Shown here: positions 41,932-51,734 of the stretch, piece by piece
Layout of the letters: every line of letters begins with the position of its first letter
Numbering within the stretch: the first letter of the stretch is position 1
From: Oscillospiraceae bacterium
Lineage (GTDB): Bacteria > Bacillota > Clostridia > Oscillospirales > Oscillospiraceae
Reading direction: 5' to 3'
NCBI GenBank assembly: GCA_017501355.1
Contig: JAFVXA010000029.1
Location: 1-64,000 of the forward strand
Length of the DNA stretch: 64,000 bases
The notes under the pieces: generated by a model
Database searches by the model: none
Told to the model about the DNA's origin: nothing
Seen by the model: only the letters and a program-made list of their open reading frames with translations
Position numbers and translations under genes: made by a program

Positions 41932-42420
41932 GTGGCAAAAAAGGACGACAAGACCAACGTCATGCGGACGCTGGAGCAGAAAAATATTCCCTATACCGCC
42001 CACGGCTATCCCCATGAGGACGGCGCGGTGGACGGCGTGACGGTCGCAGGGCTCATTGGCAGAGACCCGGGACAGGTGTTCAAGACCCTTGTCACGCGTG
42101 GCGCGAGCGGCGGATACTATGTGTTCGATATCCCGGTTGCGGATTCTCTCGACCTGAAAAAAGCCGCCAGGGCGGTGGGGGAGAAGTCCATTGCCATGAT
42201 CAAAAGTGCGGAGCTGCTGCCGCTGACGGGCTATATCCACGGCGGCTGCAGTCCTGTGGGTATGAAAAAGCCCTTCCCCACGGTGTTTGACGAAACGGCG
42301 GAGCTGTGGGATACCATCGTGGTCAGCGCCGGCAGGATCGGCGCACAGGTGGAGCTTACTCCTGCCGATTTGATCGAGCTGGTGGGCGCAAGCACCGCCG
42401 ACCTTGTGATGGAGGGCTGA
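41932..42420 (+). CDS. YbaK/EbsC-type Cys-tRNA(Pro) deacylase
   Basis: 162 aa with a GTG start after GGAGGAAAAGCGTC. The family motifs are VMRTLEQKNIPYTAHGYP, DPGQVFKTLVTRG (the K binding residue), KSAELLPLTGYIHGGCSPVGMKK and VVSAGRIGAQVELTPADLIELV. YbaK hydrolyses Cys mischarged on tRNA-Pro. Full length. Part of a run of closely spaced genes 41043-43819. Confidence 0.92.
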   Translation: MAKKDDKTNVMRTLEQKNIPYTAHGYPHEDGAVDGVTVAGLIGRDPGQVFKTLVTRGASGGYYVFDIPVADSLDLKKAARAVGEKSIAMIKSAELLPLTGYIHGGCSPVGMKKPFPTVFDETAELWDTIVVSAGRIGAQVELTPADLIELVGASTADLVMEG

Positions 42421-42421
42421 T

Positions 42422-42844
42422 ATGATTCTGAGCATTGATGAGGTGGGGGAGATCCTCGACTGCATCGTGAGTGAATTGCCGAAGGAGATTCTCGAAGGTC
42501 TCAACGGCGGTGTGTGCCTGCTCGAAGACGAGATGCGACCTGCAGGAAAAGCAGGGGACTATTCGTTGCTGTTGGGACAGTATTTTGCGAGCAGCGCCCT
42601 TGGACGCAGGGTGGAGCTGTACTACGGGTCATTCCTTGCGTCTTTCCGCACCTCACCCCGAGAGGCGTGGGAGGAGCAGCTGAAAAAGACGCTCTACCAT
42701 GAACTGACCCACCATCTGGAGCACCAAGCCGGCTGCCGCGACCTCGAAGTGGAAGACGAACAGCAGAAACAACAGCTTCGTGAAGAGGAGGAGCGGCGCG
42801 CTGCTCTTCGGATGCGGCGGCGGAAGGACCGCGGCGCGGAATAA
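42422..42844 (+). CDS. Zincin-like metallopeptidase family protein
   Basis: 140 aa. H93-E-L-T-H97 (LYHELTHHLEHQAG) is a zinc-binding HExxH helix, in the small cytosolic metallopeptidase (zincin_1) family, in which function is mostly unknown. The N-terminal region (ILSIDEVGEILDCIVSELPKEIL) matches the usual start of that family, and the C-terminus is a charged tail rich in Glu, Gln and Arg that may be disordered. The ATG overlaps the end of the previous gene's stop context (TGATATG). Confidence 0.82.
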   Translation: MILSIDEVGEILDCIVSELPKEILEGLNGGVCLLEDEMRPAGKAGDYSLLLGQYFASSALGRRVELYYGSFLASFRTSPREAWEEQLKKTLYHELTHHLEHQAGCRDLEVEDEQQKQQLREEEERRAALRMRRRKDRGAE

Positions 42845-42853
42845 GGAGAAAAA

Positions 42854-43819
42854 ATGACAGAACTTTCTCGCAAGATTTTGGAAGAATATCAAATCAGAAA
42901 AAGCGCAAAGCAGAAGGAAGAATTTCGCTCCTTCTTCTGCGATCGACTGCGCACCATGGGCTACGAGGTGAAAATCGAGGGGAAGTCCTCGAAAAATATC
43001 GTGGTGGGAGATCCCGAAACGGCAAAGGTGATCTACACCGCCCACTACGACACCTGCCCCGTGCTGCCCATCCCGAACTTCATTACCCCGCGCAACATGA
43101 TTTGGTATCTTCTCTATCAGCTGCTGCTTTGTGTACCGATGTTCGTGCTGGCGATCGGCGCGGAAGTGGGGACGATGCTGCTGTGGGAGAAGGTAACGGG
43201 CGAGATTTGCCCTCTCGCGGTGGCGATGCTTGCCCTGTACGCGGTGCTGCTGTTTTTCCTCTGGTGGATCTATGCAGGTCCTGCGAATAAGCACACGGTC
43301 AATGATAACACCAGCGGTGTTCTGACACTGGTGGAGATTGCCGAGAGCCTCCCCGAGGAGCTGCGAAGTGAGGTTGCTCTGATCTTTTTCGACAACGAAG
43401 AGAAGGGCTTGCTGGGATCTTCTGCCTTTGCGAAGAAGCATAGGAGCGTGCGGAAGAATGGTCTCGTGGTGAACTTTGACTGCGTCAGCGACGGCGATTC
43501 CATCCAGTTTTTCCCCTCGAAGCGACTGAAGAAAGCGGGAGAGGAGACCCTTGCGAAACTGGAGCAGACATTTTTGCCCACGGAGGAAAAGTCTGTGGAA
43601 GTGGTGCGCGGCTTTGGCTTCTATCCCTCGGATCAGGCGAAGTTTAAGCGGGGCGTCGGTGTCTGTGCGCTGAAAAAGAGCCCCGTGTTCGGCTGGTATA
43701 TGGATCGCATCCATACGAAGAAGGATACCGTTCTGATGGAGGGGAACATCCATCTGCTGCGGGAGGGGGCGCTGCGACTTGCAGTAAGCCTTGCCGAAAA
43801 AGGGCAGAAGATAGGTTGA
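42854..43819 (+). CDS. M28-family zinc peptidase with internal membrane hairpin
   Basis: 321 aa. Metal ligands in order: H-x-D in YTAHYDTCP, Asp in NDNTSGVLTLVEIAE, Glu-Glu in FFDNEEKGLLGS, Asp in VVNFDCVSDGD and a late His in MDRIHTKKD, the M28 aminopeptidase pattern. Between the first and second ligands two or more strongly hydrophobic segments are inserted (about 80-110 and 115-138), so the enzyme is anchored in the membrane although it has no N-terminal signal. The ATG follows AAGGAGAAAAA. Substrate unknown. Confidence 0.85.
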   Translation: MTELSRKILEEYQIRKSAKQKEEFRSFFCDRLRTMGYEVKIEGKSSKNIVVGDPETAKVIYTAHYDTCPVLPIPNFITPRNMIWYLLYQLLLCVPMFVLAIGAEVGTMLLWEKVTGEICPLAVAMLALYAVLLFFLWWIYAGPANKHTVNDNTSGVLTLVEIAESLPEELRSEVALIFFDNEEKGLLGSSAFAKKHRSVRKNGLVVNFDCVSDGDSIQFFPSKRLKKAGEETLAKLEQTFLPTEEKSVEVVRGFGFYPSDQAKFKRGVGVCALKKSPVFGWYMDRIHTKKDTVLMEGNIHLLREGALRLAVSLAEKGQKIG

Positions 43820-43864
43820 CATAACTCTGGCGCGAAAGCGCCATTCCCAATACAGGAGAAACCC

Positions 43865-46699
43865 ATGCAGGATAAAATCGTAATCAAAGGCGCAAGAGAA
43901 AACAATCTGAAAAATATTGACGTGGAAATTCCCCGCGGCAGTCTCACGGTGGTGACGGGTATCAGCGGCAGCGGCAAATCCAGCCTTGCCTTTGACACCA
44001 TCTATGCCGAGGGGCAGCGCCGCTATGTGGAGAGCCTCAGCTCCTATGCCCGTATGTTCCTCGGACAGATGGAAAAGCCCGACGTGGACTCCATTGACGG
44101 TCTCTCTCCCGCCATTTCCATTGACCAGAAAACTACGGGACGCAATCCCCGCTCTACCGTGGGCACGGTGACGGAGATCTATGACTATCTGCGTCTGCTC
44201 TGGGCAAGAGTGGGCGTGCCCCACTGCCCCAAATGCGGCAAGGAGATCCGCCAGCAGACCGTAGACCAGATCGTGGATCAGGTCCTCGCGCTGGAGGAGG
44301 GGACAAGGGTGCAGATCCTTGCGCCTGTTATCCGCGGCAAAAAGGGCGAGCATCTGAAGATTTTTGACGATGCCCGCCGCAGCGGCTATGTCCGCGTGCG
44401 GGTGGATGGCATTCTCTATGATCTCGGCGAAGACGAGATCAAGCCCGAAAAGAACAAGAAGCACAACGTCGAGGTGGTGGTGGATCGACTGGTGATCCGC
44501 CCTGACATCACCCAGCGCCTCACCGACAGTATCGAGACCGCCTCTGCCCTCTCGGGGGGCATGGTGGTGGTGAACCTTGTGCGTGAGGAGCAGGATCTGC
44601 TCTTCAGTCAGAACTATGCCTGCGAGGACTGCGGCATTTCCATCGAAGAGCTGGAGCCCCGCCTGTTTTCCTTCAACAATCCCTACGGTGCCTGCCCCAA
44701 GTGCTCGGGTCTCGGCTATCAGATGGAGATGGACCCTGCGCTGATCGTGCCCGATGAGAGTCTCAGCATTTTGGACGGTGCCATTACTGCCAGCGGCTGG
44801 AGCAATATCCGCGGCGACGGCATCTCCCGTATGTATTTCGAGGCCCTTGCGAAGAAGTATCATTTCAGCCTGCGCACCCCCTTTGCAGAGCTGCCGCAGG
44901 ACATTCGCGATATCATTTTCTACGGCACGGGGGGCGAAAAGCTGGAGCTGGAATACGATCAGCCGAGAGGGAAGGGAACACTTTATCAAGCCTTTGAGGG
45001 CATCTGCAACAACCTCAAACGCCGCTATCACGAGACCCAGAGCGACAGCGTGAAGAAGGAGCTGGAGGAGGCCATGGCAGAGTGCCCCTGCGTCGAGTGT
45101 CAGGGCAAGCGTCTGAACCGCTCTGCCCTTGCGGTGACGGTGGGCGGCATGGACATCGACAGCTATACGCGAAAGCCCGTGACGGAAGCCCTCGCCTTTG
45201 CGGAGGAGCTGCAGTTCAACGAAACGCAGCAGCTCATCGCAGGTCCTATCCTCAAGGAAGTGAAGGAGCGCCTCGGCTTTTTGCGCAGTGTGGGTCTCGA
45301 TTATCTGACCCTCAGCCGCGGCGCAGCCACCCTCAGCGGCGGTGAGAGCCAGCGCATCCGTCTTGCCACCCAGATCGGCAGCAGTCTCATGGGAGTGCTG
45401 TACATTCTGGACGAGCCCTCCATTGGTCTGCATCAGCGGGACAATGACAAGCTGCTTGAGACCCTGCGCAGCCTTCGTGACATCGGCAACACCCTTGTGG
45501 TGGTGGAGCATGATGAGGATACCATGCGCGCGGCGGACTATCTCATCGACATCGGTCCCGGTGCGGGTGTCCATGGCGGCGAGGTGGTGGCGGCAGGTAC
45601 CCCCGAAGAGGTGGCGGCAAATCCCAGGTCCCTTACGGGTATGTACCTTTCCCGCAAGAAGCGGATCCACATCCCTGCCGAGCGCCGTAAGGGCAACGGC
45701 AATTTTCTCACTGTCCGCGGCGCAAGGGAGAATAATCTGAAAAACATTGACGTGTCCATCCCCCTTGGCACCTTTACCTGTGTCACGGGTGTCAGCGGCA
45801 GCGGCAAGAGCTCTCTTGTCAACGAGATCATTTTCAAGCGTCTCGGCGCAGACCTCAACCGCATGAAGACCCGCCCCGGTGCCCATGAGCGCATTGAGGG
45901 TGAGGAGCATCTTGATAAGATCATCGACATTGATCAGAGCCCCATCGGGCGTACGCCCCGCAGCAATCCTGCGACCTATACAGGCTTGTTCAACGACATC
46001 CGTGACCTCTTTGCCTCCACGCAGGAGGCGAAGAGCCGCGGCTACGGTCCGGGACGCTTCAGCTTCAATGTCCGCGGCGGCCGCTGCGAAGCCTGCGGCG
46101 GTGACGGTCTAATCAAGATCGAAATGCACTTCCTGCCTGACCTCTATGTACCCTGTGAGGTCTGCCATGGTGCACGGTATAACCGCGAAACGCTGGAGGT
46201 GCGCTATAAGGGGAAGAACATCGCCGAGGTGCTGAACATGACGGCGGAGGAAGCGCGGGAGTTCTTCGCCCCCGTGCCCCAGATTGCCCGCAGGGTGGAG
46301 ACTCTCTGCGACGTGGGTCTTGGCTATGTGAAGCTGGGGCAGTCCTCTACCACCCTCAGCGGCGGCGAGACCCAGCGTGTGAAGCTGGCAACGGAGCTGT
46401 CCCGCCGCTCCACAGGACGCACCATCTATGTGCTGGACGAGCCCACCACGGGTCTCCACACCGACGATGTGCGCCGCCTGCTGGAGGTGCTGCAGCGACT
46501 GGTGGACGAGGGCAACACCGTCCTTGTCATTGAACACAATCTGGATGTGATCAAGTGCGCCGACTGGCTCATCGACCTTGGTCCCGAGGGTGGTGACGGC
46601 GGCGGCACGCTGGTGGCAGCGGGTACACCCGAGGAGATCGCGGCGTGCGATGCATCCTACACGGGACAATATTTGAAAGCGGTACTGAACCATGGTTGA
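43865..46699 (+). CDS. uvrA: Excinuclease ABC subunit A
   Basis: 944 aa, standard UvrA length. Two ABC ATPase halves: Walker [15 protein letters not shown] and [14 protein letters not shown], signatures [12 protein letters not shown] and [12 protein letters not shown], and zinc modules CPKCGKEI and [18 protein letters not shown] in the first half, [19 protein letters not shown] with CEVCHG in the second. UvrA dimers find DNA lesions and load UvrB. Start after CAGGAGAAACCC. The final bases overlap the next start (ATGGTTGA). Confidence 0.98.
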   Translation: MQDKIVIKGARENNLKNIDVEIPRGSLTVVTGISGSGKSSLAFDTIYAEGQRRYVESLSSYARMFLGQMEKPDVDSIDGLSPAISIDQKTTGRNPRSTVGTVTEIYDYLRLLWARVGVPHCPKCGKEIRQQTVDQIVDQVLALEEGTRVQILAPVIRGKKGEHLKIFDDARRSGYVRVRVDGILYDLGEDEIKPEKNKKHNVEVVVDRLVIRPDITQRLTDSIETASALSGGMVVVNLVREEQDLLFSQNYACEDCGISIEELEPRLFSFNNPYGACPKCSGLGYQMEMDPALIVPDESLSILDGAITASGWSNIRGDGISRMYFEALAKKYHFSLRTPFAELPQDIRDIIFYGTGGEKLELEYDQPRGKGTLYQAFEGICNNLKRRYHETQSDSVKKELEEAMAECPCVECQGKRLNRSALAVTVGGMDIDSYTRKPVTEALAFAEELQFNETQQLIAGPILKEVKERLGFLRSVGLDYLTLSRGAATLSGGESQRIRLATQIGSSLMGVLYILDEPSIGLHQRDNDKLLETLRSLRDIGNTLVVVEHDEDTMRAADYLIDIGPGAGVHGGEVVAAGTPEEVAANPRSLTGMYLSRKKRIHIPAERRKGNGNFLTVRGARENNLKNIDVSIPLGTFTCVTGVSGSGKSSLVNEIIFKRLGADLNRMKTRPGAHERIEGEEHLDKIIDIDQSPIGRTPRSNPATYTGLFNDIRDLFASTQEAKSRGYGPGRFSFNVRGGRCEACGGDGLIKIEMHFLPDLYVPCEVCHGARYNRETLEVRYKGKNIAEVLNMTAEEAREFFAPVPQIARRVETLCDVGLGYVKLGQSSTTLSGGETQRVKLATELSRRSTGRTIYVLDEPTTGLHTDDVRRLLEVLQRLVDEGNTVLVIEHNLDVIKCADWLIDLGPEGGDGGGTLVAAGTPEEIAACDASYTGQYLKAVLNHG

Positions 46700-47183
46700 A
46701 CTGACTGAATTTCTCAATAATACCGTGGGCGGCGAAATGCTGCTGACCCTGTTGGTGTCCATGATCCCTATTATCGAACTGCGCGGCGGCGTACCCTTTG
46801 GCGTGGCGCTGGGATTGCCGGTGCAGAAGGCGTTTTTTGCGGCGCTCATCGGCAATCTTATCCCTGTACCTTTCATCATCCTGTTTGTGCGGCGCGTGTT
46901 TCAGTGGATCCGCGCTCGCATTCCGAAACTTGGCAGTATGGTGGATCGCTTGGAGCAGAAAGCGTGGGCAAAGAGTGATAAGGTGCAGAAATATGAGCTT
47001 TGGGGTTTGCTGCTGTTTGTGGCGATCCCTCTGCCGGGAACAGGGGCATGGACCGGCTCGCTCATTGCGGCGCTGATGGATATGAAGCTCAAGCGCTGTG
47101 TGCCGGTGATCGTTTTGGGTGTGGTGATCGCGGGTGTGATCGTGACGAGCCTGACCTATGGCGTGGTGAGCCTTCTCGGCTGA
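46692..47183 (+). CDS. COG2426-type small multidrug export protein
   Basis: 163 aa, four or five hydrophobic segments; [23 protein letters not shown] at the N-terminus and [31 protein letters not shown] centrally are the hallmark of the COG2426 (DedA-like re-entrant) family, annotated as small multidrug export protein. Actual activity is uncertain; the re-entrant motif E-x-R-x-G and P-G-T-G-A resembles the VTT/DedA lipid transport group. Overlaps the uvrA stop by 8 bases. Confidence 0.85.
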   Translation: MVELTEFLNNTVGGEMLLTLLVSMIPIIELRGGVPFGVALGLPVQKAFFAALIGNLIPVPFIILFVRRVFQWIRARIPKLGSMVDRLEQKAWAKSDKVQKYELWGLLLFVAIPLPGTGAWTGSLIAALMDMKLKRCVPVIVLGVVIAGVIVTSLTYGVVSLLG

Positions 47184-47226
47184 CGTGAAAAACCCCGCTG
47201 CATATACTGCAGTGAGGTGAAACGGT

Positions 47227-47562
47227 ATGGCACTGTTCAGAGATTCGCTGATCGCATTATTGGCAGCTACAGGACTCATCACGGTATTCTTTTTGGCAGT
47301 CAAAGCGCTGTTTGGCAAAGAAAAGGATCTCTGCTCGCCGGTCTATCTGGTGCTGCCGGTGGGCGAAAAGACAAAGGATATGGAGCGGGCAGTGAGTGTG
47401 CTGCAGCATTTTCGGCGGGAGTACGGCGGCGCAGCGCGGGCTGTGGTGCTGGACTGCGGCATGCAAGAGGAGCAGCGCCGTATGGTGCGGATCCTGCAGA
47501 GGGAAGATCCTCTGCTGGAGGTTTTGCAGGAGCAAGCGCTGCTTGCGGAAATGAAAGAATAA
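47227..47562 (+). CDS. Small membrane-anchored unknown protein
   Basis: 111 aa: one N-terminal membrane helix (residues 7-28), then a soluble domain of about 75 aa (VYLVLPVGEKTKDMERAVSVLQHFRREYGG, then AARAVVLDCGMQEEQRRMVRILQ). The soluble part has an alternating beta/alpha pattern like a glycosyltransferase or receiver fragment, but no catalytic motif. ATG after GAGGTGAAACGGT. It lies between the COG2426 gene and recD2, 9 bases before the latter, in the same direction. Unknown. Confidence 0.65.
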   Translation: MALFRDSLIALLAATGLITVFFLAVKALFGKEKDLCSPVYLVLPVGEKTKDMERAVSVLQHFRREYGGAARAVVLDCGMQEEQRRMVRILQREDPLLEVLQEQALLAEMKE

Positions 47563-47571
47563 AAGGAGCGA

Positions 47572-49776
47572 ATGATGGAAGAGCGCAGCAGAGTCGAAGG
47601 AACGGTGATGCAGGTTGTTTTCTGCAACGAGGAGAACGGCTATGCTGTGCTGCGCCTTGTGGAGGAAACGGGAGAACTGACGACAGTGGTGGGCTGCATT
47701 CCGGGCGTTGTGCAGGGAGAGCGGCTTGCCGCTGTCGGCGTTTGGGAGGAGCATCCCCAGCACGGTCCTCAGTTCAAAGCGGAGGAGGCGGAGTGCCTTC
47801 TGCCGGAGGAGGAAGAGGAGATCGAGCATTACCTTGCCTCCGGTGCCATCAAGGGCATCGGTCCCGCCACGGCGGAGAAGATCGTTGCCCGCTTCGGCGT
47901 CGAGAGCTTTGCCGTCATTGCGGAAGAGCCGGAGCGCCTCACCTGCATCAAGGGCATCACTGCCAAGCGGGCGCGGGAGATCGCAGAGAGCTTTCGGAGC
48001 CGCATGGGCGTGAAGCGGCTGATGGAATTTCTCGGTCGCTACGAGCTGCCTGTGACGGTGGGTGTGCAGCTGTATAAACGCTTCGGCGCGGATGCGCTGG
48101 AGCGGGTGCAGGATAACCCCTACCTGCTGGCGACGGAGGATTGCGGCGTGGATTTTGCCCGCAGCGATGAGATTGCCCTTGCCCTCGGCTTCCCCGGGGA
48201 TGCGGAGCAGCGGCTGCGCGGCGCGGTGTTGTTTGAGCTCAGTCATAATCAGAACAACGGACACGTATTCTTGCCACGGGAGAAGCTCATCGCGGCAGCT
48301 GCCCAGCTCATTGACATGGGGCGGGAACAGATGGAGCTGGCACTGGATACTCTCATCGAGCGGCATCAGGTGATCCAGCGGCAGGTGGCAAATGTGAGCG
48401 CCTGCTATCTCTATAAGATGTTTGAGGCGGAGACCTATGTGGCGGAGAAGTTGCGCTTGCTGCTCAGCAGCGCGGCGGCTGCGGGAAAGAATGTGGACCG
48501 CATCCTTGCGCAGGTGGAAAAGGAGCAGGGCATAGCCTATGCCCCCGCCCAGAAGGAAGCAGTGGCGCTGGCGGCGCAGGAGGGTGTATTGCTGCTGACG
48601 GGCGGTCCCGGCACGGGCAAGACCACCGCTGTCTGCGGCGTTCTCGCGGTGCTGGAGCGCATGGGACTGGATGCGCTGCTGCTGGCGCCCACGGGTCGCG
48701 CTGCCAAGCGCATGAGTGAGGTGACGGGCAGAGATGCCCAGACCATCCATCGCTGCCTTGGCATGAGCTGGAACGAGCAGACGGGCACCGCCACCTTCCA
48801 GAAGGGGGAGAAAGAACCGCTGGAGGCAGATGCTGTCATCGTGGACGAGATGTCCATGGTGGATCTGCAGCTCATGCGGGCGCTGCTGGCGGCGCTCCGC
48901 CCGGGCACCCGCCTTGTCATGGTGGGCGATCCCGATCAGCTTCCCTCGGTGGGGGCGGGCAATGTGTTCGGCGATCTGATCCGCAGCGAGATCATTCCCG
49001 TCATCGCCCTCAGGGAGGTGTTCCGACAGGCAGAGCAGTCTGCCATCATCCGCAATGCCCACGCAGTCAACAGCGGCGAGTGCCCCGATCTCGGCAATAA
49101 GCAGGGGGACTGCTTTTTCCTTGCCAGACGGGATGCTGTGCGCCTTGCAGACACCATCGTGGAGCTTTGCGGCACACGGCTGCCGAACAACATGGGCATT
49201 CCTGCCACGGAAATTCAGGTGCTCAGTCCCACCCGTAAGGGAGCTGCGGGCACAGAGGAGCTGAACCGTGCGCTGCAGGCGGCGCTGAATCCGCCGCAGA
49301 AACACAAGGGCGAAGTGATTTTCGGTAAGTGGACCTTCCGTCTCGGTGACCGTGTGATGCAAAACCGCAACAACTATGATGCGGTCTGGGAAAAGCCGGA
49401 CGGCAGTGCGGGCACGGGCGTGTTCAACGGTGACGTGGGGCAGATCACGGAGGTGGCGGAAAACAGCGAGTATCTTGTGGTCTGCTTTGATGAACGCTAT
49501 GTGATCTATGACAAGGAAATGCTGAAGGATTTGGAACTTGCCTATGCCATGACGGTACATAAGTCGCAGGGCAGCGAATATCGTGCGGTGATCTTTGCCG
49601 CCATGAACGCCGCGCCCTCACTCATGGTGCGGGGCGTGCTCTATACCGCCATCACCCGCGCAAGAGAGCTGCTGGTCATGGTGGGCGATGATGCGGCGGT
49701 GCGGAATATGACGATGAATGACCGTCAGCAGCGGCGGTACAGCGGTCTGAAATGGCGGCTGAGAAACGGAGCGTAA
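47572..49776 (+). CDS. recD2: RecD2-type SF1B DNA helicase
   Basis: 734 aa. The N-terminal OB-like and helix-hairpin-helix regions (GIGPATAEKIVARFG, IKGITAKRAREIAESF) are specific to RecD2, which occurs without RecBC. The helicase core has Walker A TGGPGTGKTTAV, LLAPTGRAAKRM, VDEMSMVDLQLM, VGDPDQLPSVGAGNVFGDLI and the C-terminal AYAMTVHKSQGSEYRAVI and YTAITRARELLV. Two adjacent ATG codons (47572, 47575) follow AAGGAGCGA. RecD2 unwinds 5'-3' and acts in repair. Its stop codon lies in a 20-bp tandem repeat. Confidence 0.95.
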   Translation: MMEERSRVEGTVMQVVFCNEENGYAVLRLVEETGELTTVVGCIPGVVQGERLAAVGVWEEHPQHGPQFKAEEAECLLPEEEEEIEHYLASGAIKGIGPATAEKIVARFGVESFAVIAEEPERLTCIKGITAKRAREIAESFRSRMGVKRLMEFLGRYELPVTVGVQLYKRFGADALERVQDNPYLLATEDCGVDFARSDEIALALGFPGDAEQRLRGAVLFELSHNQNNGHVFLPREKLIAAAAQLIDMGREQMELALDTLIERHQVIQRQVANVSACYLYKMFEAETYVAEKLRLLLSSAAAAGKNVDRILAQVEKEQGIAYAPAQKEAVALAAQEGVLLLTGGPGTGKTTAVCGVLAVLERMGLDALLLAPTGRAAKRMSEVTGRDAQTIHRCLGMSWNEQTGTATFQKGEKEPLEADAVIVDEMSMVDLQLMRALLAALRPGTRLVMVGDPDQLPSVGAGNVFGDLIRSEIIPVIALREVFRQAEQSAIIRNAHAVNSGECPDLGNKQGDCFFLARRDAVRLADTIVELCGTRLPNNMGIPATEIQVLSPTRKGAAGTEELNRALQAALNPPQKHKGEVIFGKWTFRLGDRVMQNRNNYDAVWEKPDGSAGTGVFNGDVGQITEVAENSEYLVVCFDERYVIYDKEMLKDLELAYAMTVHKSQGSEYRAVIFAAMNAAPSLMVRGVLYTAITRARELLVMVGDDAAVRNMTMNDRQQRRYSGLKWRLRNGA

Positions 49777-49818
49777 ACGAAAGAAACGGAGCGTAAACGA
49801 AAGAAACGGAGCATGAAC
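49763..49818 (+). repeat. 20-bp tandem repeat across the recD2 stop and comF leader
   Basis: GAAACGGAGCGTAAACGAAA occurs at 49763-49782 and 49783-49802, with a degenerate third copy from 49803. The first copy holds the recD2 stop; each copy contains a GGAG that could act as ribosome site, the last just before the comF start. Confidence 0.85.
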
Positions 49819-49820
49819 CA

Positions 49821-50477
49821 ATGACATGGAAGCGAGTAGCGCTGGATCTGCTGTTTCCGCCGAAGTGCGTTTTCTGCCAAAAGCTTATGGAGCGGGGTGA
49901 AATTTGCCCCGATTGTGAGAAGAAGCTTCGCGCCATGGAGCAGCCGAAGAACCGTACTCTCCCGGGTGGAACGTTCTGCGTCTCCGCTCTGCCGTATGAG
50001 GACATCGTGCGGGAATCCATTCTTCGCTTCAAGTTTGAAGGGCGGGACTTTTATGCTGCGGTCTACGGAGAGAGCATGGCGCGGACGGCGGCACTGGAGC
50101 TGGCAGATCGCTTCGATCTTGTCACATGGGTACCCGTGAGCAAAAGGCGAAAGCGGGAGCGGGGCTACGATCAGGCGGAGCTGCTGGCAAAGGAAGTGTG
50201 CAGACTCTGGGGTGCAGAGCCTGTGCGGACACTCGAAAAGAAGAGAGACAATCCCGCGCAGTCGGGACTGACTTCCGCAGAGGAGCGGCGGGCAAATGTG
50301 CTGGGGGTTTACGAAGCGGTAAATCGGGAACAATTGACAGGGAAGCGGGTGCTTCTGGTGGATGATATCCTCACCACGGGCAGCACGGCTTCGGAAGCGG
50401 CACGGGTGCTGCGTTTTGCAGGCGCTCTGGACGTGATGGTGCTGACCCTTGCGGCGGCAGAACAGAAAGGTAACTGA
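49821..50477 (+). CDS. ComF-family phosphoribosyltransferase-like protein
   Basis: 218 aa. The N-terminal zinc finger CVFCQKLMERGEICPDCEKKL and C-terminal PRPP loop VLLVDDILTTGSTASEAARVL are diagnostic of ComF. KRRKRERGYDQAELLAKEVCR and RDNPAQSGLTSAEERRANVLGVYEA are the intervening family motifs. ComF is needed for DNA uptake in competent species; here it is also common in non-competent bacteria. Its start follows the tandem repeat described above. Confidence 0.93.
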   Translation: MTWKRVALDLLFPPKCVFCQKLMERGEICPDCEKKLRAMEQPKNRTLPGGTFCVSALPYEDIVRESILRFKFEGRDFYAAVYGESMARTAALELADRFDLVTWVPVSKRRKRERGYDQAELLAKEVCRLWGAEPVRTLEKKRDNPAQSGLTSAEERRANVLGVYEAVNREQLTGKRVLLVDDILTTGSTASEAARVLRFAGALDVMVLTLAAAEQKGN

Positions 50478-50567
50478 GAGAACAAAAACGGCAAAAAAGT
50501 CGGTTTTTGGTGTATCATGGACAAGATTTTGACCTGTATTGCCCATAAAATGCGTCAAAGAATGATA

Positions 50568-50596
50568 TTGCAAAACAGAAAAAGTGTTTGTATAAT
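50568..50596 (+). promoter_or_regulatory. mreB/mbl promoter
   Basis: TTGCAA (50568-50573), 17 bases, TATAAT (50591-50596); 5' leader of about 67 bases. Confidence 0.75.
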
Positions 50597-50669
50597 GCAA
50601 AATAGGATAGTATGCGATGGAGTGTCCATCGTATTGGATAAAGATTTTTGAGAAAAATGAGGTAATACT

Positions 50670-51695
50670 ATGTGCGCTTTGAGCAAGGATATTGGCATTG
50701 ACCTCGGCACGGCTTCCGTGCTGGTTTATGTAAAGGGTAAGGGCATTGTGCTGAACGAACCCGCTGTGGTGGCAATGGACAAGAACACCGGTAAGCTGCT
50801 GAAGGTGGGCGGTGAAGCACAGGCTATGCTGGGTCGTACCCCCGGCAACATCGTGGCGATCCGTCCTCTCCGTGACGGTGTCATCTCCGACTACGACATG
50901 ACCGAGCGTATGCTGAAGGAATTTATCCACAAGGTGGGCGAGTTCCGCTTCATCAAGCCCAGACTCATCATCTGTGTGCCCTCCGGCATCACCGAAGTCG
51001 AAGAGCGTGCGGTGATCGATGCAGGTATTCAGGCAGGTGCCCGCAAGGTCTATCTGATCGAGGAGCCCGTGGCTGCAGCCATTGGTGCCGGCATTGACAT
51101 CACCAAGCCCGACGGTCACATGGTGGTGGATATCGGCGGCGGTACCGCTGATATCGCAGTCATTTCCCTCTCCGGCGTGGTGGAGTCCTGCTCCATCAAG
51201 GTGGCAGGCGACAAGATGAACGAAGCCATCGTCAAGTATATGCGCCGCAAGTACAACCTCCTCATCGGTGAGCGCACCGCAGAGGAGATGAAGATCAAGA
51301 TCGGCTGCGTCTACCCCAAGGAGGAAGAGGCGTATCTGGAGATCAAGGGTCGCTGCCTGATGACGGGTCTGCCCAAGGTGGCTCGCGTGTCCTCCTCTGA
51401 AATGATGGAGGCATTCGAGGAGCCTGTGGAGCGCATCATGGAAGCCATTCACTCCGTTCTGGAGCGTACGCCCCCCGAGCTCGTGGCAGATATCTCTGCC
51501 AACGGCATCGTGATGACCGGCGGTGGCTCCCTTGTGGACGGCTTTGACAAGCTGGTGGAAGCACGCACCGGCATCCACACCGAGGTGGCAGAGGATGCCA
51601 TCTCCTGCGTCGCCATCGGTACCGGCAAGAGCCTCGATTCCATCGGCGCTATGCAGGATGGCACCATGAACCTCTCCAGAAGAAAGCAGATGTAA
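50670..51695 (+). CDS. MreB/Mbl-family actin-like cell-shape protein
   Basis: 341 aa. The actin-fold phosphate motifs are IGIDLGTASVLVY (phosphate 1) and VVDIGGGTADIAVISL (phosphate 2), with ICVPSGITEVEERAV, the EEPVAAAIGAG helix and the adenosine motif IVMTGGGSLVDG. It forms membrane-bound filaments that guide side-wall peptidoglycan synthesis. No mreCD follow, so this is probably a stand-alone mbl/mreB paralogue. Own promoter and strong terminator: monocistronic. Confidence 0.95.
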   Translation: MCALSKDIGIDLGTASVLVYVKGKGIVLNEPAVVAMDKNTGKLLKVGGEAQAMLGRTPGNIVAIRPLRDGVISDYDMTERMLKEFIHKVGEFRFIKPRLIICVPSGITEVEERAVIDAGIQAGARKVYLIEEPVAAAIGAGIDITKPDGHMVVDIGGGTADIAVISLSGVVESCSIKVAGDKMNEAIVKYMRRKYNLLIGERTAEEMKIKIGCVYPKEEEAYLEIKGRCLMTGLPKVARVSSSEMMEAFEEPVERIMEAIHSVLERTPPELVADISANGIVMTGGGSLVDGFDKLVEARTGIHTEVAEDAISCVAIGTGKSLDSIGAMQDGTMNLSRRKQM

Positions 51696-51726
51696 AAAAT
51701 CGGCGTCCGTTTCGGACGCCGATTTT
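51696..51726. terminator. Bidirectional terminator
   Basis: AAAATCGGCGTCCG (51696-51709)/CGGACGCCGATTTT (51713-51726), followed by CTTTT; between convergent genes. Confidence 0.92.
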
Positions 51727-51734
51727 CTTTTATA

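Noticed and set aside
42653-45910. 1085-codon minus-strand open frame opposite uvrA and the M28 peptidase
   Set aside because: Shadow of plus-strand coding; composition unlike a protein and three recognised genes occupy the same bases.
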